Below the pieces are notes generated by a model that saw nothing but the letters and a program-made list of their open reading frames with translations, made no database searches and was not told the origin of the DNA. 64,000 nt of DNA from Klebsormidium nitens (lineage: Eukaryota > Streptophyta > Klebsormidiophyceae > Klebsormidiales > Klebsormidiaceae): contig DF236953.1 of NCBI GenBank assembly GCA_000708835.1, positions 236,523 to 300,522 of the forward strand. Reading direction: 5' to 3'. Below are positions 1 through 13,000 of the stretch, piece after piece. Within the stretch, counting starts at the first letter, position 1. The number at the start of each line of letters is the position of its first letter. Both the position numbers and the translations under genes were made by a program.

Positions 1-320
1 TCTTCGATTCATCTCGAGATTGTTTCACACAATCATCAGTCCCAGTGCTCTCGGTTCTGACCACGGCACGCTGATTCAAAGGGAGCGAAGCTGTCTCTAG
101 ATCAAGCGATCGTCCGCACTCAAGATCGACCTTTCCATTAAACAATCTGGACAAGTGAAACAAGTGGCCTCTCTAAGGTCCCATGTATGGACGCAATTCT
201 GCCTGCTCCTAAGCAGGCGCACCATTGAAGCCTACCGCTTTCGCTCGTTTATCTGTGATTGGCAATTCCCAGTACACACACTTTCACGTCCGATGTGCTC
301 AGTCACGGGAACACACTTAC

Positions 321-2237
321 CTTGCAGACGGAGGCGATCTGCCAGGTGAATCCAGCACGTGTTGGGAATACCTCGGTCGCAAATGCCACGTGGCTGTCAG
401 AAGGAGCTCCGCAGCCCCCGCGCTCACACTCAAGCTGTGTCATACCACTCGCGTCATTACCAGCCGGCGCCAATCCGCCTTCTTCCTGTCCCTCCACACC
501 CGCAAGAGTCAGTTCGCCGACTGTCGCTTCACCGGCGTCGGCTACACTCTCGGCATCGGAAGTCTCGACCTGGCTGCTTCCAGTATCCTCTAAGTGCTCA
601 GCATCGAGCGCCATAGTTTTTGCACTTGCGGCCTCAACATCGCCCCAAGAGGACTCCGGTGATGTCACCACCTGAACCCCCACACATTCGCACCGCTCTC
701 TTTCTCTGCCTCTCATTGCGTTCCCCGCCAGCTTTGCCCTCAGCTCCAAGATCTCTGCCTCCTTCTCCCCTAGGACCAATCGCCTCGCCTCTAGTTCTTC
801 CTCAACCGCTTTTCTAATCTGGCTCTCTTCTTCTAGCGCCTTCCTCAGAGTTTTGTTCTTCGCCTGCGAATCCGCCAGCTGTCCCCGGAGCCTTTCTACA
901 CCAGCTTGCGCCCGTTCACACTCCTCTTCCCGCTCTTCCAGCTGGCGCGTCAGGTCCGCCACATGGGCCCCCACAGCCTCCAGATTTCCATCTTTTCTCT
1001 CAACGTCGCTCTCGAGCGTTTTCAGACGCGCCTCCGTTGCTTGCAAAATCTCCGCCTGGGCTTCCAGGGCTCGTTCGCACACCGCATTGCCTTCTTTCAG
1101 GACCAGTTCACACTGTGCTTTGCTCTCCTTGATTACGTCCTCTTTCTCTTGCAACTGCCGCTTTAGTTCCCCTGTCAGCTCCTCCGCACACCTCAGCGCT
1201 CGCGCGTTCTCGGCAAGCCCGGTCTGCAGGCGGGTTATCTTCTCGGTTAGCGCCCCAACCCGTCCGGCCGCCACTCTTTCAGCCACTTGCAACCGGGCTT
1301 CCAAGACTGCGCACCCCTCGGTCTTCTCTGTCACCTGTCCCTCCAAACATCCCACCAACTTTTCTAGCTCCTCACTTCTCCGCAAGGTCGATCCCTTTTC
1401 CTCTCGCAGACCCTCCAATTCTCTCCTCCCCCGTTCTAGTTCTTCCTGCATCTCCAGCAAGCACTTCCCGTACTCCCCCGCCCGCGCCTCCAGAGCCTCT
1501 CTTTGCACTTCCAGAGCCACCAGCCTCTCCTCCAGGCTCGCAATCAGCTCCTGAGAAAGATCCAGCACTTCGTTCTTGGCCAAGATCTGCTCCTCGAGAT
1601 TCCTCGCCAAAGCCCCCAGGTGCGCCGCCTCCTTGTCCCGCTCGGCAAGCGCCAGCTCAGCGCCCGAGCACACGTCCGCGAGCCGCTGAATCTCGCTGCT
1701 CTTGGAGGCCAGCTGTACCTCCAGGCTCTCAATCTGCCTCTCCCTCTCAGACGACAAGGAACTGCCCACTGACCGCGGGGTGTCTCCGGCCCAGGGGGTG
1801 TCTCCGGCCTCTTCTGCAGTCAAGCGCCAGCTGGCAGCAGCTTGAGGGGAACCAGCGCAGCTCTCGAAGTCTGACCCATCGAACCCTGCACTGACATTAT
1901 GGTCTAGCGGGCTTCTACTGAGAGGGCTTTCTCTGGTGATGGAAGGGACCTCCAGAGATGACTCCGCTGAAGCATGGCTGACCTCACTGGGGCTCTTTGC
2001 AACATTCTGCTGGCTTGACAGTTGCACTGGTTTCAATCTAGGGTGGACAAAGTCGCTCTCTCCAGTCTGCTTTCCAGTGCCTGCAACAGGCTTAGCTGAG
2101 TGACTGTTGCCGTTGGCTGCGCAGATGCGGCTCTCTGAGAAGCTGCCTCGCTGCTTGCTATACAGAGGCTGCTTCTCTCCAGGGACCACCTCAATGGCGG
2201 CTTTGAGGAACGCCATGCCCTCGTAGCTAAGGGCCAT
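321..2237 (-). CDS. Long coiled-coil protein, first visible coding exon (partial gene)
   Basis: I do not recognise this protein. The exon encodes about 639 residues from the Met at 2237 to a consensus GTAAGT donor just after base 321, so the gene continues leftward out of the window. Roughly residues 1-150 are Ser/Pro-rich and low in structure. Residues about 160-510 are an almost unbroken heptad pattern rich in Glu, Leu, Arg, Lys and Ala, typical of a long parallel coiled coil. The end (about 520-639) is acidic. Frame-open sequence extends 14 codons upstream of the Met to a TAA, so the Met at 2237 is a plausible start, though a CAG precedes it directly and an upstream exon is possible. The coiled coil suggests a scaffold, tether or cytoskeletal role; that is inference. 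A minisatellite with telo-box-like units lies just upstream. Confidence 0.7.
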
Positions 2238-4000
2238 CTGCTGGCCTAACGCATCTGGGCGTGCTTTGGAGTTAGTTTACACCAACCTGCAAGGTTAAGA
2301 TGCACAGATTGGGAGCAGAACCAACCAGACGGAAAGGATGAAGATAAGGGGCTAAGGGTTTGTGACCAGGAGCCAAGGTTTATTCAGGGGAAGCTGAGGG
2401 TTTATAGGCAGGAGCAAAGGGTTTATGAGACATGGAGCAAGGGTTTATGGTAGGGGGCTAAGGGTTTATGCACCGGAGCTTGGGCTTTACAGACAGGAGT
2501 TAAAAGACTTCCAAAACTGGACTCAGAATGCGAGTTGGAGGGTCGATGAACGAAAGGTGCGCGTCAGATTTACCGAGGGGAGCCAACTGTAACAGTAACA
2601 AGGGTTGAGCCAGAGGAATACAGGGTCCGGGCAGGAACTTCTAGTCGTGACAGAAGCTACTAGGGTCGATCAATAAAAGCCAGGTCAGGAGCAGAACAGT
2701 ATGCTGGGAGCCATGATCTGGATAGAGCTACGGGGGCTTACAATGCCTGATTAGTGCATCTACTCCATTCGAACTGGTCAGAACCAGCTCAGGTTAGGGT
2801 GCCCTCAAAGTATTATGATAATGAGGACCGACTGACTGTAACCATGCTGCAAGAAGACTGAGCTAAGCCTGCACAGGCTGCAGTAGATCTGGCTAGATAG
2901 TGATCATAACCTCAAACCCAAACCAACCACTGCACCCATGAACAGGCGGCACAAACCGACAAATCATTTCATTCAGGAGACAAGAGAGAAGTAAACCCCG
3001 ACCGTCTGGTCTTGAGAGACAAGAGGTCTGCACATATGCATTGCAACCTCCATTTGTGAAGGCTCCCAAACAGAGGACAATGTGACCCAAAGCAACAGCG
3101 CCAAGCTGGTACCCACCTGCTTCGAGCATTGTGGATCCACAAGCAGACCCGACTCGGTAGCATGCATCGCAGGCTATGCCTTCACGTTGTCTTCAAACCA
3201 AGGGCAATCAGAAAGCTGCTACCTACTAGGGTTGGTCTCCCTTGCTTCGATGTTCTTTTCTCCCTTGCTTGGATCCCAATCAACCCTCTGAAGAGAACGT
3301 TTTTCTGAATCTGAGCCACAAAATGCAATACAACGTTTCTTCTTCAACTGGTGAAGTTCAACCGCAAAGTTCCAGCTAGCTGGGCCACTCGTTGACAGCG
3401 AAGACCAACCCTGATTGGGGGAGGATTTTGGCTGGGCGTGCAAAAGGGCACATTGAAGGGTTGTGAAGGAACAGAGGGCCGCATCGGACGGTTTAAATCG
3501 CTCAACTTTGTGTCTCCGTTTGGACCCCCCTGAGGCTCGATCCTTGCTTCAATGGCTGCCAGCTGGCTTTTGAGGACGTTAGAAGCGGGTTAGATCAGGG
3601 TTTAGAGACTAACAGCACAACCTGATCGAGTTCTTGTCTCTCTTTCCTTTCTTCTGAATCTTGCAGGCTTGCGCGATCCCTTGCACCAGCTACATACCGG
3701 TACTAATAGTCTCATAACGAGCTCCTCCACGTGTTTCTCTTTCCTGGTTGACAAGAAAGATAGGTGCATAGATTGTTGCTAAGTAGAAGGGGCAAGCTGC
3801 AGCGCTCGCGTTCTTTTGACCAGTCCCAATTGGCGAAAGCTGCTACTCACGTACAGAAGTCTTTCAGACACAGAATTTCTGAAGTTACGAGCTCTAAGAA
3901 AAGTCCTATTTACAGCATAGATCTGGTCAATTGGTTCAGTGCTTTTGAAGAAGATTGAATAGAATCAAGATTTGAAAGTAGAAACAAAAAAAAAGCGACA
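2238..4000. other. Divergent intergenic region between the coiled-coil gene and ECM29
   Basis: No gene was recognised here. The left part holds the 21-23 base minisatellite at 2351-2500. The last 40 bases before the ECM29 start are A-rich, with a run of nine A ending at the ACA-ATG context. The two flanking genes are transcribed away from each other, so both promoters should lie here. Small open frames at 2893-3443 resemble no known protein and have no splice context that I could join. Confidence 0.6.
2351..2500. repeat. Minisatellite of 21-23 base units carrying telo-box-like AGGGTTTA
   Basis: About seven degenerate units follow the consensus GCTAAGGGTTTATG plus a short spacer and CAGGA. 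Their starts are near 2351, 2372, 2393, 2414, 2437, 2457 and 2478. The core AAGGGTTTA read on the other strand is TAAACCCTT, close to the plant telo box AAACCCTAA. It lies 110-260 bases upstream of the coiled-coil gene start, within its probable promoter or 5' untranslated region. Confidence 0.8.
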
Positions 4001-7000
4001 ATGAGTGGTGCCACTGCTGAAGAGGAGGCTGCGGTCCTCGACCGCTTCCTAACCCGCTTGGCTTTGACAGAGGAGGATAAGCTGGAAAAAGTCCTCAGCA
4101 AGCTGCTGCCGGTGGCCATAAAGAATCTGGCGTCACCCCATGAAACCACCAAGAAGAAGGTCAGCTGAATTGACCTCACTCCCAGCCAAATATGGTATAC
4201 ATGGTGAAAAATGGTGCTTGAAAACGGCGTTGTGACATGTTGTGGTGTTACTCCAGGGCTGCAGGTTGGCGACACTCCTGGTCTGGCATCAATTGAGCTT
4301 CCTAAATAAATCTTATCTTGCCTTCTTACCTTGCCTTCCCATGTTGTACTTGGTTTTCTAGGTTCCTAGATCTTCTTGTTCTATATTCTTCTTATAAGAA
4401 TCAATTTTTGTATCCAAGCTTGATAAGTGGTGGTGGGCGCAGCAAGAGTCTGTTACTTCTCACACAAGGATGAGATAACCTTCTTTCTGCCAGAATCCGA
4501 GGTGCCCTGGTGCGACTGGCGTGACATACCCGATGGTCTGCTTGGATCGCTTTTGGGATCTTCGCTTTCTGAGTTGCTAAGTTTTTCTCCAGGTAGAGAA
4601 GTTGTTGAGTAATTTTAGCCGCTGATGTGGGCCTTTACAAACGCACTCCAATCAGCCTCTTTTGAGCCTACTGATGCAAAGCAGCACCAGCGATCTTCTA
4701 GGCAGTCGTCCTGTCGTTTGTTCCTTTGCAGCCAGTTGCATCCAAACAATGGTTGATCATTATGAGACTCCCACACTCTCACGAAATTCTTCTGTACAGC
4801 CCCCGCTGATGAATGAATCTGCTGGCATCTGTTTGAGATACCGTGACTTTTCTGTCTCGTTCTGATTCTATTTTGCCCTTGTCTCCCTTCTTCTGGTTCT
4901 TTTTTCTTTGTGCTTCCAGCCTCTGAAAACGTCGACATTTTTTTTGTTTGTCTGAGTATCTTCTCTTGAGCCCACCAGCCAAAATGAGTGAGAAACGAAA
5001 CCACAGCTAAGTTGGGATTTCTTCCCTCCTTGACTGGAATCTCCTGGTTGTTGTGTAATCAAACAAGCACGTCAAATACCAGGAGCTCAATCAGCTGCCT
5101 CTACGAGGCGTATTGCTTTCCTGGGTCCATCTATTTCTCTTTTTTCTCGGCCTTTGCTGGTGTCTCTTCTTCTCTTGTCACTCCTAGTCCTCACTCCCCT
5201 ATCATCATCCCCTTTCCAGGTCCTTGAGATGTTGTCCCACATCAAAACTGCTTGCTCATTCTTCAAGCGCTTTCTCTCCATCGCCTTTTTCAGGTTCTAG
5301 AGATGCTGTCTCACATCAATAAGCGCGTGAAAGACCAGAAGCACATCAAGCTACCACTCCAAGACTTGCTCGCACTCTACCGCGACCCCGGGTCCGTCAT
5401 GATGGTCCGCAATTTTGCCATCGTGTACATTGAGATGGCGTTCGAACGTTCTCCGCGGGACGAGCAGCTGGCGGTCGTGCCGGGAATCTTAGAGGGGATT
5501 GCGGACCGGCCGGGGCAGCATCAGGACATCTTCTTTAGAATGGTGGCAAAGGTGAGGTGGAAGAACGGGTTAAACCTCGGGGTTTGAGCTGTCCTGTTTG
5601 GAACCGTTCAGTGTCAAATTTTTGAGAGTGCACGAGAAATACAAATTAGGTGTCGTGGTTGAGGCAAGGAAATGTAAGATTTCGGGTCAGGTGCGATCTG
5701 GGGGCTGGGAAAAAGGCAAGTATGGGTAGTTTCAAACACGAAATCTAGGTTTGGTTGGTTACAATGAAGCCACTTTGAGTAACTTCAGGGCCTGCCCGTG
5801 AACACGTGTGTAAAGCTCACTCGTGAGACCTGGCAGAAAAGATAGTCATGCAATAAACGACCCGTTCCGCTCGACAAAACTGATGTCCATCCTCACAGCT
5901 TCTAGCTGGCAGTTCTTGAACCTTCCATTCTCTCCTCTACAGGGGATTGAGGAGTATGGCTCCAATCGGGGGATCATGGACGACAAGTTTGCCGAGAAGT
6001 ACCCCTTCCGCAAGAACGACAGGGACCGGGCCCTGTTTCTGGAGTTTGCGCTGCAGCTGCTGCTGTTCCAGCCCCCCGGGAAGACTGAGGACGGCCAACC
6101 GACCGCCCCCCCCGGGCTCTCGTTGAAGCAGGCGGGGAGAGTCGCTGGGAAGGAGGCTCTGGCTGGGGAGACGCTGGGGGTGCTCAAGGTGGGCATCTGT
6201 AGAGTCTGGATACCGAAAGATTGTCAAACACTAAGAACAAGTGAGCGGATGTTATGAGTCTGATCTCGACGCGCCATATCCGGAGCGGTCAGCTGCTGGG
6301 TGTATGACCGAAGTGAACAGGTTGGACATTCCAAGTGAAGAGCAGAATGTGGATGGGCGACTTATAAGATGGCTTCTGCTTTGTCTCTCTTTGAAGCTGG
6401 GTCGCCAGGGTATCCTTTTCCTTCTAGGGCCACTCTGCTTGACGTGTACCTGTATCAACCTAGAAACGAGGCTAGTCACAAATGAACCCCGTTCCCTGAA
6501 ACCAGGAAAGTACGAATCTGGATCTCAGACTTGACAAGGAAGACCTGAGCAGCAGTTTTGGTAGCCATGCAGCTGGCGTTTCCTCAATCAGACGCACTCG
6601 AATTCCCCCCGTCGGAGTATTGCCCGCACTCACCAGTCCCGTCCGTGGACAGCCTTTTTAACCTCGAGATTCAAAATCCTAATCACTCTGCTAAAAGTTG
6701 CCGGACTGACTGTAACCCAGTAAAGCTTCCGGGTTTGTGCAGCTGGCGATGCTCAACTTCCTGGGTGCGCTCGACCTTTCCCCTGCGGCGATCTACCCCC
6801 ACCTGCTAGTTGCGTCTGTCGACAGCCACTCCAAAGTCTCCCGTCGCGGCGACGAGCTGGTCAAGAAGCGGGCCGCGGGCGCAGACCTGGAAGACGCAGC
6901 GCTGATGCGCAAGCTCTTCTCCATCTTCCAAGGTGCGACATTGGTTGTTTGGCAATCTAGGGTTCAGAAGGTTTGGGTTTTCGGGTTTTCGGGTTTTCGA

Positions 7001-10000
7001 GCGATGCCAGAGATCCTCGAATCTACTCCATCTTGCAAGGTGCGTCACTGGTTGGAACTCGATGCACGGAGATCGTCACATTGAGGGTCTCAAGGTTTCA
7101 GTCAGGGGTTGTGCTAAACAGCCGATGCTTTTTCGGAGCACTTCGGAGCAGACCGTTCGCTTCACTTGCAATGACTTTCCCTTCCAATCTGTTAAAAGTG
7201 AGGACGAGATCAGAAAAGAGCTTGCAGCATCGTTGCTGACACCCCTACTGACCAGCTGTGACCTGCACTTTTCCACTTTATACCTATGCCGTCAAGTACC
7301 ATGCGATGATGTAGAGTCTCATATGTAAGTGATCGTTAGAGAGACTCCCTTTTGCCCAAACGCTGGTGTTTTCTTGCAGGCACGTCGGTACAGAACGTCC
7401 CCGCGGAGCTGCGCGTGGCCCCCGCTAGCCCGACGCTCAAGGCGCGGCTCATGCTGGTGTTCACGCGCTCCATAGCGGCTGCCAACTGCTTTCCCGCCAC
7501 GCTGCAATGCGTCTTCGACTGCGTCTATGGTGAGGCCAGGCTTATCCGTTGCTGACGTCGCTTTACGGCCGTCAACGTCCTCTCACGTCGTCGGTTAGTC
7601 ACGAACCAGTAAAGAGAATAAGAGTTGAGGATCCTACCGCCGGCCATCTTTGCGGACAGCATTCCCTGGTCAGATCGTCTCCGTTGGGGTGTCAATTTTG
7701 CAAGGAACATTTGGGAATGTTTCTCCGTAATGTTTCGCCCCAAAATGCACTGGCCCCCTAACTTACAAAAGTGTTCATCCCTCTTGCTTCTATTGCATTT
7801 TTCTGATCTGATGGATATGAGCCTGTTTGCCTCAGAATGAGCACACGACGATGCAGCTGAAGCAGGTTGGCTTAGATACCTGAAATGTGGAGCGATATGG
7901 ATCCTTTGACAAGCGAGCAGAAGGACGGAGGAAAGGAAGATGGACCAACGGAGCAATCATATGAATGAGAAGAAGAATCAACCTACATAATTCTGTATTT
8001 TCAGGCGAGCACACAACGATGCGGCTGAAGCAGGCGGGCATGGAGTTCGCGGTGTGGATCTTCAAGCACGCGTCGCCCGCGCAGCTGGCGCCCATGGCCC
8101 CCGTCATCCTGAAGGGGCTGACGAAGTTGCTCGCGGAGGGAGGGGCGGACCAGGGCGACGCGCAAGTCAAGCAGCTGCGCGCGTTCACCTACCAGGCGCT
8201 GGGGCAGCTCGCGCATAGGGAACCCAAGCTCTTCAGGTACGTACCGACCTAATGCTCGTTATCAAAATTTTCTACCGGACAGATAGAGCCGTCAATCAAT
8301 TGGGAGCCGACTTCGATTGAAGCAATTGAAGCAAAGGTACGAGACCAGTACAGGTCTTTGATTTATTTGCTGGAGTAAATCTGATGCTGGTCCGTAGGTG
8401 GTCAAAGTTGATCTTTCAGCAATCCAGAACTCTTTCATCCCAATGTCAGATTGTTGAGGCTTGTTCGAAGTGCGCCTCCGCTGTGCAGGGGTGACGTTAC
8501 GGTGGCCGCGCAGTTCTTCCAGGCTCTCAAAGAGGAGGGTCCCACTGTGCGCCCCACCGTGCAGGAAGCCTTGAGCACGCTCGCGACTGCCTACCAGGTC
8601 AGCGCCATTGTGCATTTAGAATCAAGGGTTTATGTTCACCGGGCTTGATAGGGTTCAGGTGGCTCGTGGACGTCAATAATACGCGTTCTGGGCCGTATGG
8701 GTGCCTCGCTTCTAGTGTAGGATTTCCTGCTTCGAACAAGACGAGCGGCCGTTATTAAAATCCATCAGATTGTACCGATCTTGCATAACTCTCGCTACGA
8801 GGCTTGAGACCCGGGTACGAAGCGCTTCGTTTCTGTTTTGTACTTACATCGTTGAGCAACTCCCGTCGTTGTATCTGTGAGGCTCCGTCCCACTTTTGTG
8901 TTACTGCCACAAATCTGCTGCGGTAAATCCCAAATCCTCCTTTTGCCTGCATTTCAAATCACAAAATCCACAAGCGGTGTCAGCGTACCGTCGGAAAGTA
9001 CAACCTGGTTCCACCTCAGACCGACACGGGACCCACATCACGAAGTCTCAAACCTCACTACCCACCTTCTACATTCTTACTCAAGCACCCGACATCTTGA
9101 CTGAATCCACAAATCCTCCGACTTTATCCTTTTCCAGGGGTGCGCTCCCGCCGTTGCAGAGCAGATTGAGTCGCTACTGCTGGAGAACGTGGAGGCAGCG
9201 GACGACGGGGCGCGATTTTGCGCGGTGCAATGGGCCACCAAACTGTTCCCATTCGGCCACGCGTCCAGCCGCTATGTGTGCATGCTGGGAGCGGGAGATC
9301 ACAAGCTGGAGGTCAGGTAAGGGGATGAACCAGTCCAACGATGCAGTGACATCGATAACGAGAGAATGTGGAAGGAACGCTTTTTTCCCTCAGTGTTCCT
9401 TACAGTGCCGGTTTCAGAGGAAGTTAACTTTTCGGAGCACCGGGGGAGCCCATGTGGGTGCTTCGAACGAGAGCGTCCGAGACGTGGAATATTGAATCTT
9501 GATTGTGTGTGGGGGCCCTCGTTGTCTTCTATCTGGTCTGTCCATTGGTGCTGAGGACGATGATACCCCCCCTAGATCAGTTGGGGGTTTGATCGTTCCT
9601 CCTGGGCACAAATGGTTGGGCATGTCAGTTCCGTAGTCTTGGTTTTCGATTGCCATCCAGGTATTGAATCGTGATGTAGCTCACCGGATTGTGTTTCTGG
9701 CGATCTACACGTTTGCCGTGGCTGCTTGCCAGTTCCTTTGCCGACATTTCTAACTCGATTTTCTTCCAATCTGCAGGGAGGTAGCCGAGAGCGGGTTGAA
9801 GCCCCCGAAGGGAGACGACAGTCTGCTGGAGTATCCCCCCCTTGCCAGCATCATGGCCTTGATTGCTAAGCGACGGCCGCGCCTCGTTCAACCGGTTTTA
9901 GAGGGGGAGAAAACGCTGTTACTAGAACCTAAGGCCTACATAGCCGCACTCAAGTAAGCTCGGGTTTACAGCGTGATCTTGCTCAGCCTAGCTTGCCTGC

Positions 10001-13000
10001 TGCTCCCAAAGCGTTTGCATCGATTCTCGGCTTGAGATGGTGTCTGCATTGGTGTTGTGCATGCGTCTCTCCAAACGAGTCTAAGCCAACCTTTTGATAC
10101 TAGACGAGAATGCGAGCCGTGGCTCAAGTTCTTGTATGCTTGCTTTACTGTTCGTCGGAAGGGGTCAAAAGTTGCACATAGGAAATGGTAAAGAGCACAG
10201 TCGCGCTGACCATATCTAGGGTCTGATAATCGAACAATTTACGACTGCAGATTTGTGAGAGCGTGTCGAAAGGCCGGAAACTCTGCCTCCTCTCCGGACC
10301 CGCTTCCGTCCGGCCCCTCTCCGGCGGAACTCTACCGCCTCGTTTTAGAACATGCTCTCGCGCGTGACGGAACCGCCGAACTGCACGAAACCGCAACAAA
10401 TGGTCTTCTAGAAGTCGCTTCCACAAATTCCGGCGAGTTTGCCATAGCTTATGCGCCTCGCCTCGGTCTCTTGCGTCAGCACCTGGGACATACTTCCGTG
10501 ACGGTCCGAGAATCCGTTGCAAAGCTTATCGGGATTGTGGTCTCCGCTCTGGGACCCGACCGGGTTAAGGGTTTGTTAAGCGAGTTAACCGACCAGTTTG
10601 AGCCCGGGACAAAGGGGCGGTTTGAGGATACGCACGGGGCGATTGCGGCGGCAGGCTACATAGTCGCGCAGTGTGTCACGGGGGTCCCTGACGTCAGCAG
10701 CCTGGTGGGTGACGTCACCAAACGGCTGGGAAAGGCGTTGCTCCTCCCAACGGCGGGGCTGGCCGCAGCGGCGGCCGAGGCGGTCGGGCATATCGGTCTG
10801 AGGGGGCCGCTTCTGCTGCCTGACGACCCCCCCGAAACGGGGGAAGCCGGAAAAGAAACTCCCGAAACGGGGAAAGCCAAATCCGAAGATGCTGACGTGG
10901 CAGTGACGAGGGGCGTGGTCTTGAAACGACTCGTGGGGCTACTTTCGGACAAGGACATGAAGACCGTACAAGCGTCCGTTTTGGCGCTGGGGCATCTGTG
11001 CCACGGAGACCGCAGCGCAGGGTTGGCGGAGACTGCGCTGAAGGGCTTATTCACACTGCTGGGGTCGAAGCACGAGGACACGCTGTTTGCGGTGGGGGAG
11101 GCGCTGGCGTTCATTTGGGGGGGCGTCCCGGTGACGGTGGACCAGATTCTGAAGACGGACTTTGTTTCGCTGGTGGCGTCGAGTAACTTTTTGGCGGGGG
11201 ACACGGAGGCGGGAGAAGTGGCCATGACGGAAGCAGGTGGGAAGCAACGGATATTGGTTTTTCGCAGGGCGTCTTTCCTGACAGGGTTTTGCATTTTTGT
11301 ATGGAATGGAAGTCACCTCACGTGCAAAGAATCTCTTCAGTCTTGACAGGTCGAATATTGAGATCGTTCCGCCATAACAATGCGATTGTGAGAACGTTTG
11401 AGGAATATCATACCCATCTTCAACACTCCGGGCGTCGTCAAGACCTCGTGCCAAGAGATTGACCTGAATCTCTTGCAGCAATTTGGCACCCCTCGTGATT
11501 CATTTGCCGAATATGTCTGTTGACCTGGATGTGTGTGTTGCGTTCCAGCATAGACTTTCCGTCCGGGAATTGACAGTTGAGTCTGCAGCGTTCATGAGCC
11601 CCTCTGCTGTTGTCTCGCTTGATCCGCAAATCCGCTGACGTTGCGCTGACGTGACCCCCGCAGGCGGCGCCCCCGAGGAGGAGCTTGCGCGCACGTCCAT
11701 CGTGCAGCAGCTGTTCGACGAGGCGCTCTTCTCATCGCGCAAGGACGTGCGGTGCGGCGGGTGCGTCGCTCTAGTTAGCCTCGTGAGCTACTGCGGGCGG
11801 CAGGCGCGCATCCAGTCGATGCTGCCAGACATCCAGGATGCGTTCTCGCACCTGCTGGGGGATCCCCACGAGCTGACCCAGGTGGGTAGGGTTAGCAAAG
11901 GCAACTTTGTGGTCGTTAACGAACTTCTTCGTTCTGGTGTTCCAGAAAGTGTATCAATAGTGTACATCCGCTGTTTCCAAAGTGGATCTTTTCAAGGCGT
12001 ACACCTCTCGATTGCCTTAAAAAGGGCGTCTTATTTGAAAGCTCAAGAAATGCACACTTAGTGAGTCTGGGTTTTTCTTGGACAATCGGATTGATTTTCG
12101 GCCGGTTTGGACTCCCTGCACCAACGATCCGTTTTGTAGGACGTGCAGGTCCAACGCCCACTTTGAGGGGTAAGTTACTTCTCACTGCATTGACATGACT
12201 GGAGGCGTTGATAGCTACGGCTGTATATGTGGGATGAGGGTGTCTCAACTGAAAGATTTCGATTTAGATATTTATTGCTGATGTCGCTCACTCGCCTCTT
12301 CCAGGAAATGGCATCCCGCGGCCTGAGCATCGTCTACGAACTGGGCGACGCGGCCACGAAGGAAACGCTCGTCCAAGCTTTGGTGGGCACGCTTTCCGGC
12401 ACCGCCAAGCGCAAGCGCGCGGTCAAAGTGACCGGGGAGTCGGAGGTGTTCCAGGAGGGGGCCCTGGGGGAGGCCCCTGGCGGGGGGGGCATGAGCACGT
12501 ACAAGGAGCTGTGCAGCATCGCAAACGAGATGGGGCAGCCGGACTTGATCTACCGGTTCATGGACCTGGCGAGACACCAGGTGAGGATCGGTCCTGAAAC
12601 AGACTGGTTTTGCCTGGTTTATGTAGTCAGAAATAACAAACGGGTAGGAAACAGGATCTGATGTCCGATCTGCTCAGCCGGGGACCTTGCGAGATGTTAG
12701 CATGGGTTTCACGCGGGACGGGCATGAAAAACATATTTCATTCTGTAGTTCATAAATCGTAGACAAACGGATTGCTGCTCTCCGATATACCCGTCGCGGA
12801 TCTGACAAGATCGTAACTGGGTTTGGGTTGGGGAAGTTTGGGAGCGCTTTGTGTCCAGACCCGCTTCTCGCTCGTGATTTCTTAGAACTCGATTCCTATT
12901 AGCAACGCTCCTTCATCCTGCTTCCATGCTGCATCCTCGCCTTCTGGTCGGTCGTTGTCTTTCTGTCGAGCTAGGGAGCTATCAATTGTTTTAGGAAGAC

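Noticed and set aside
259-1554. Long plus-strand open frames opposite the coiled-coil exon
   Set aside because: They are shadows of the minus-strand coding region: low-complexity Ser/Pro/Arg translations expected from antisense of Glu/Leu-rich codons.
8896-9495. A 199-codon plus-strand frame
   Set aside because: It overlaps ECM29 exon 8 in a different frame, crosses both its splice sites and has random composition.
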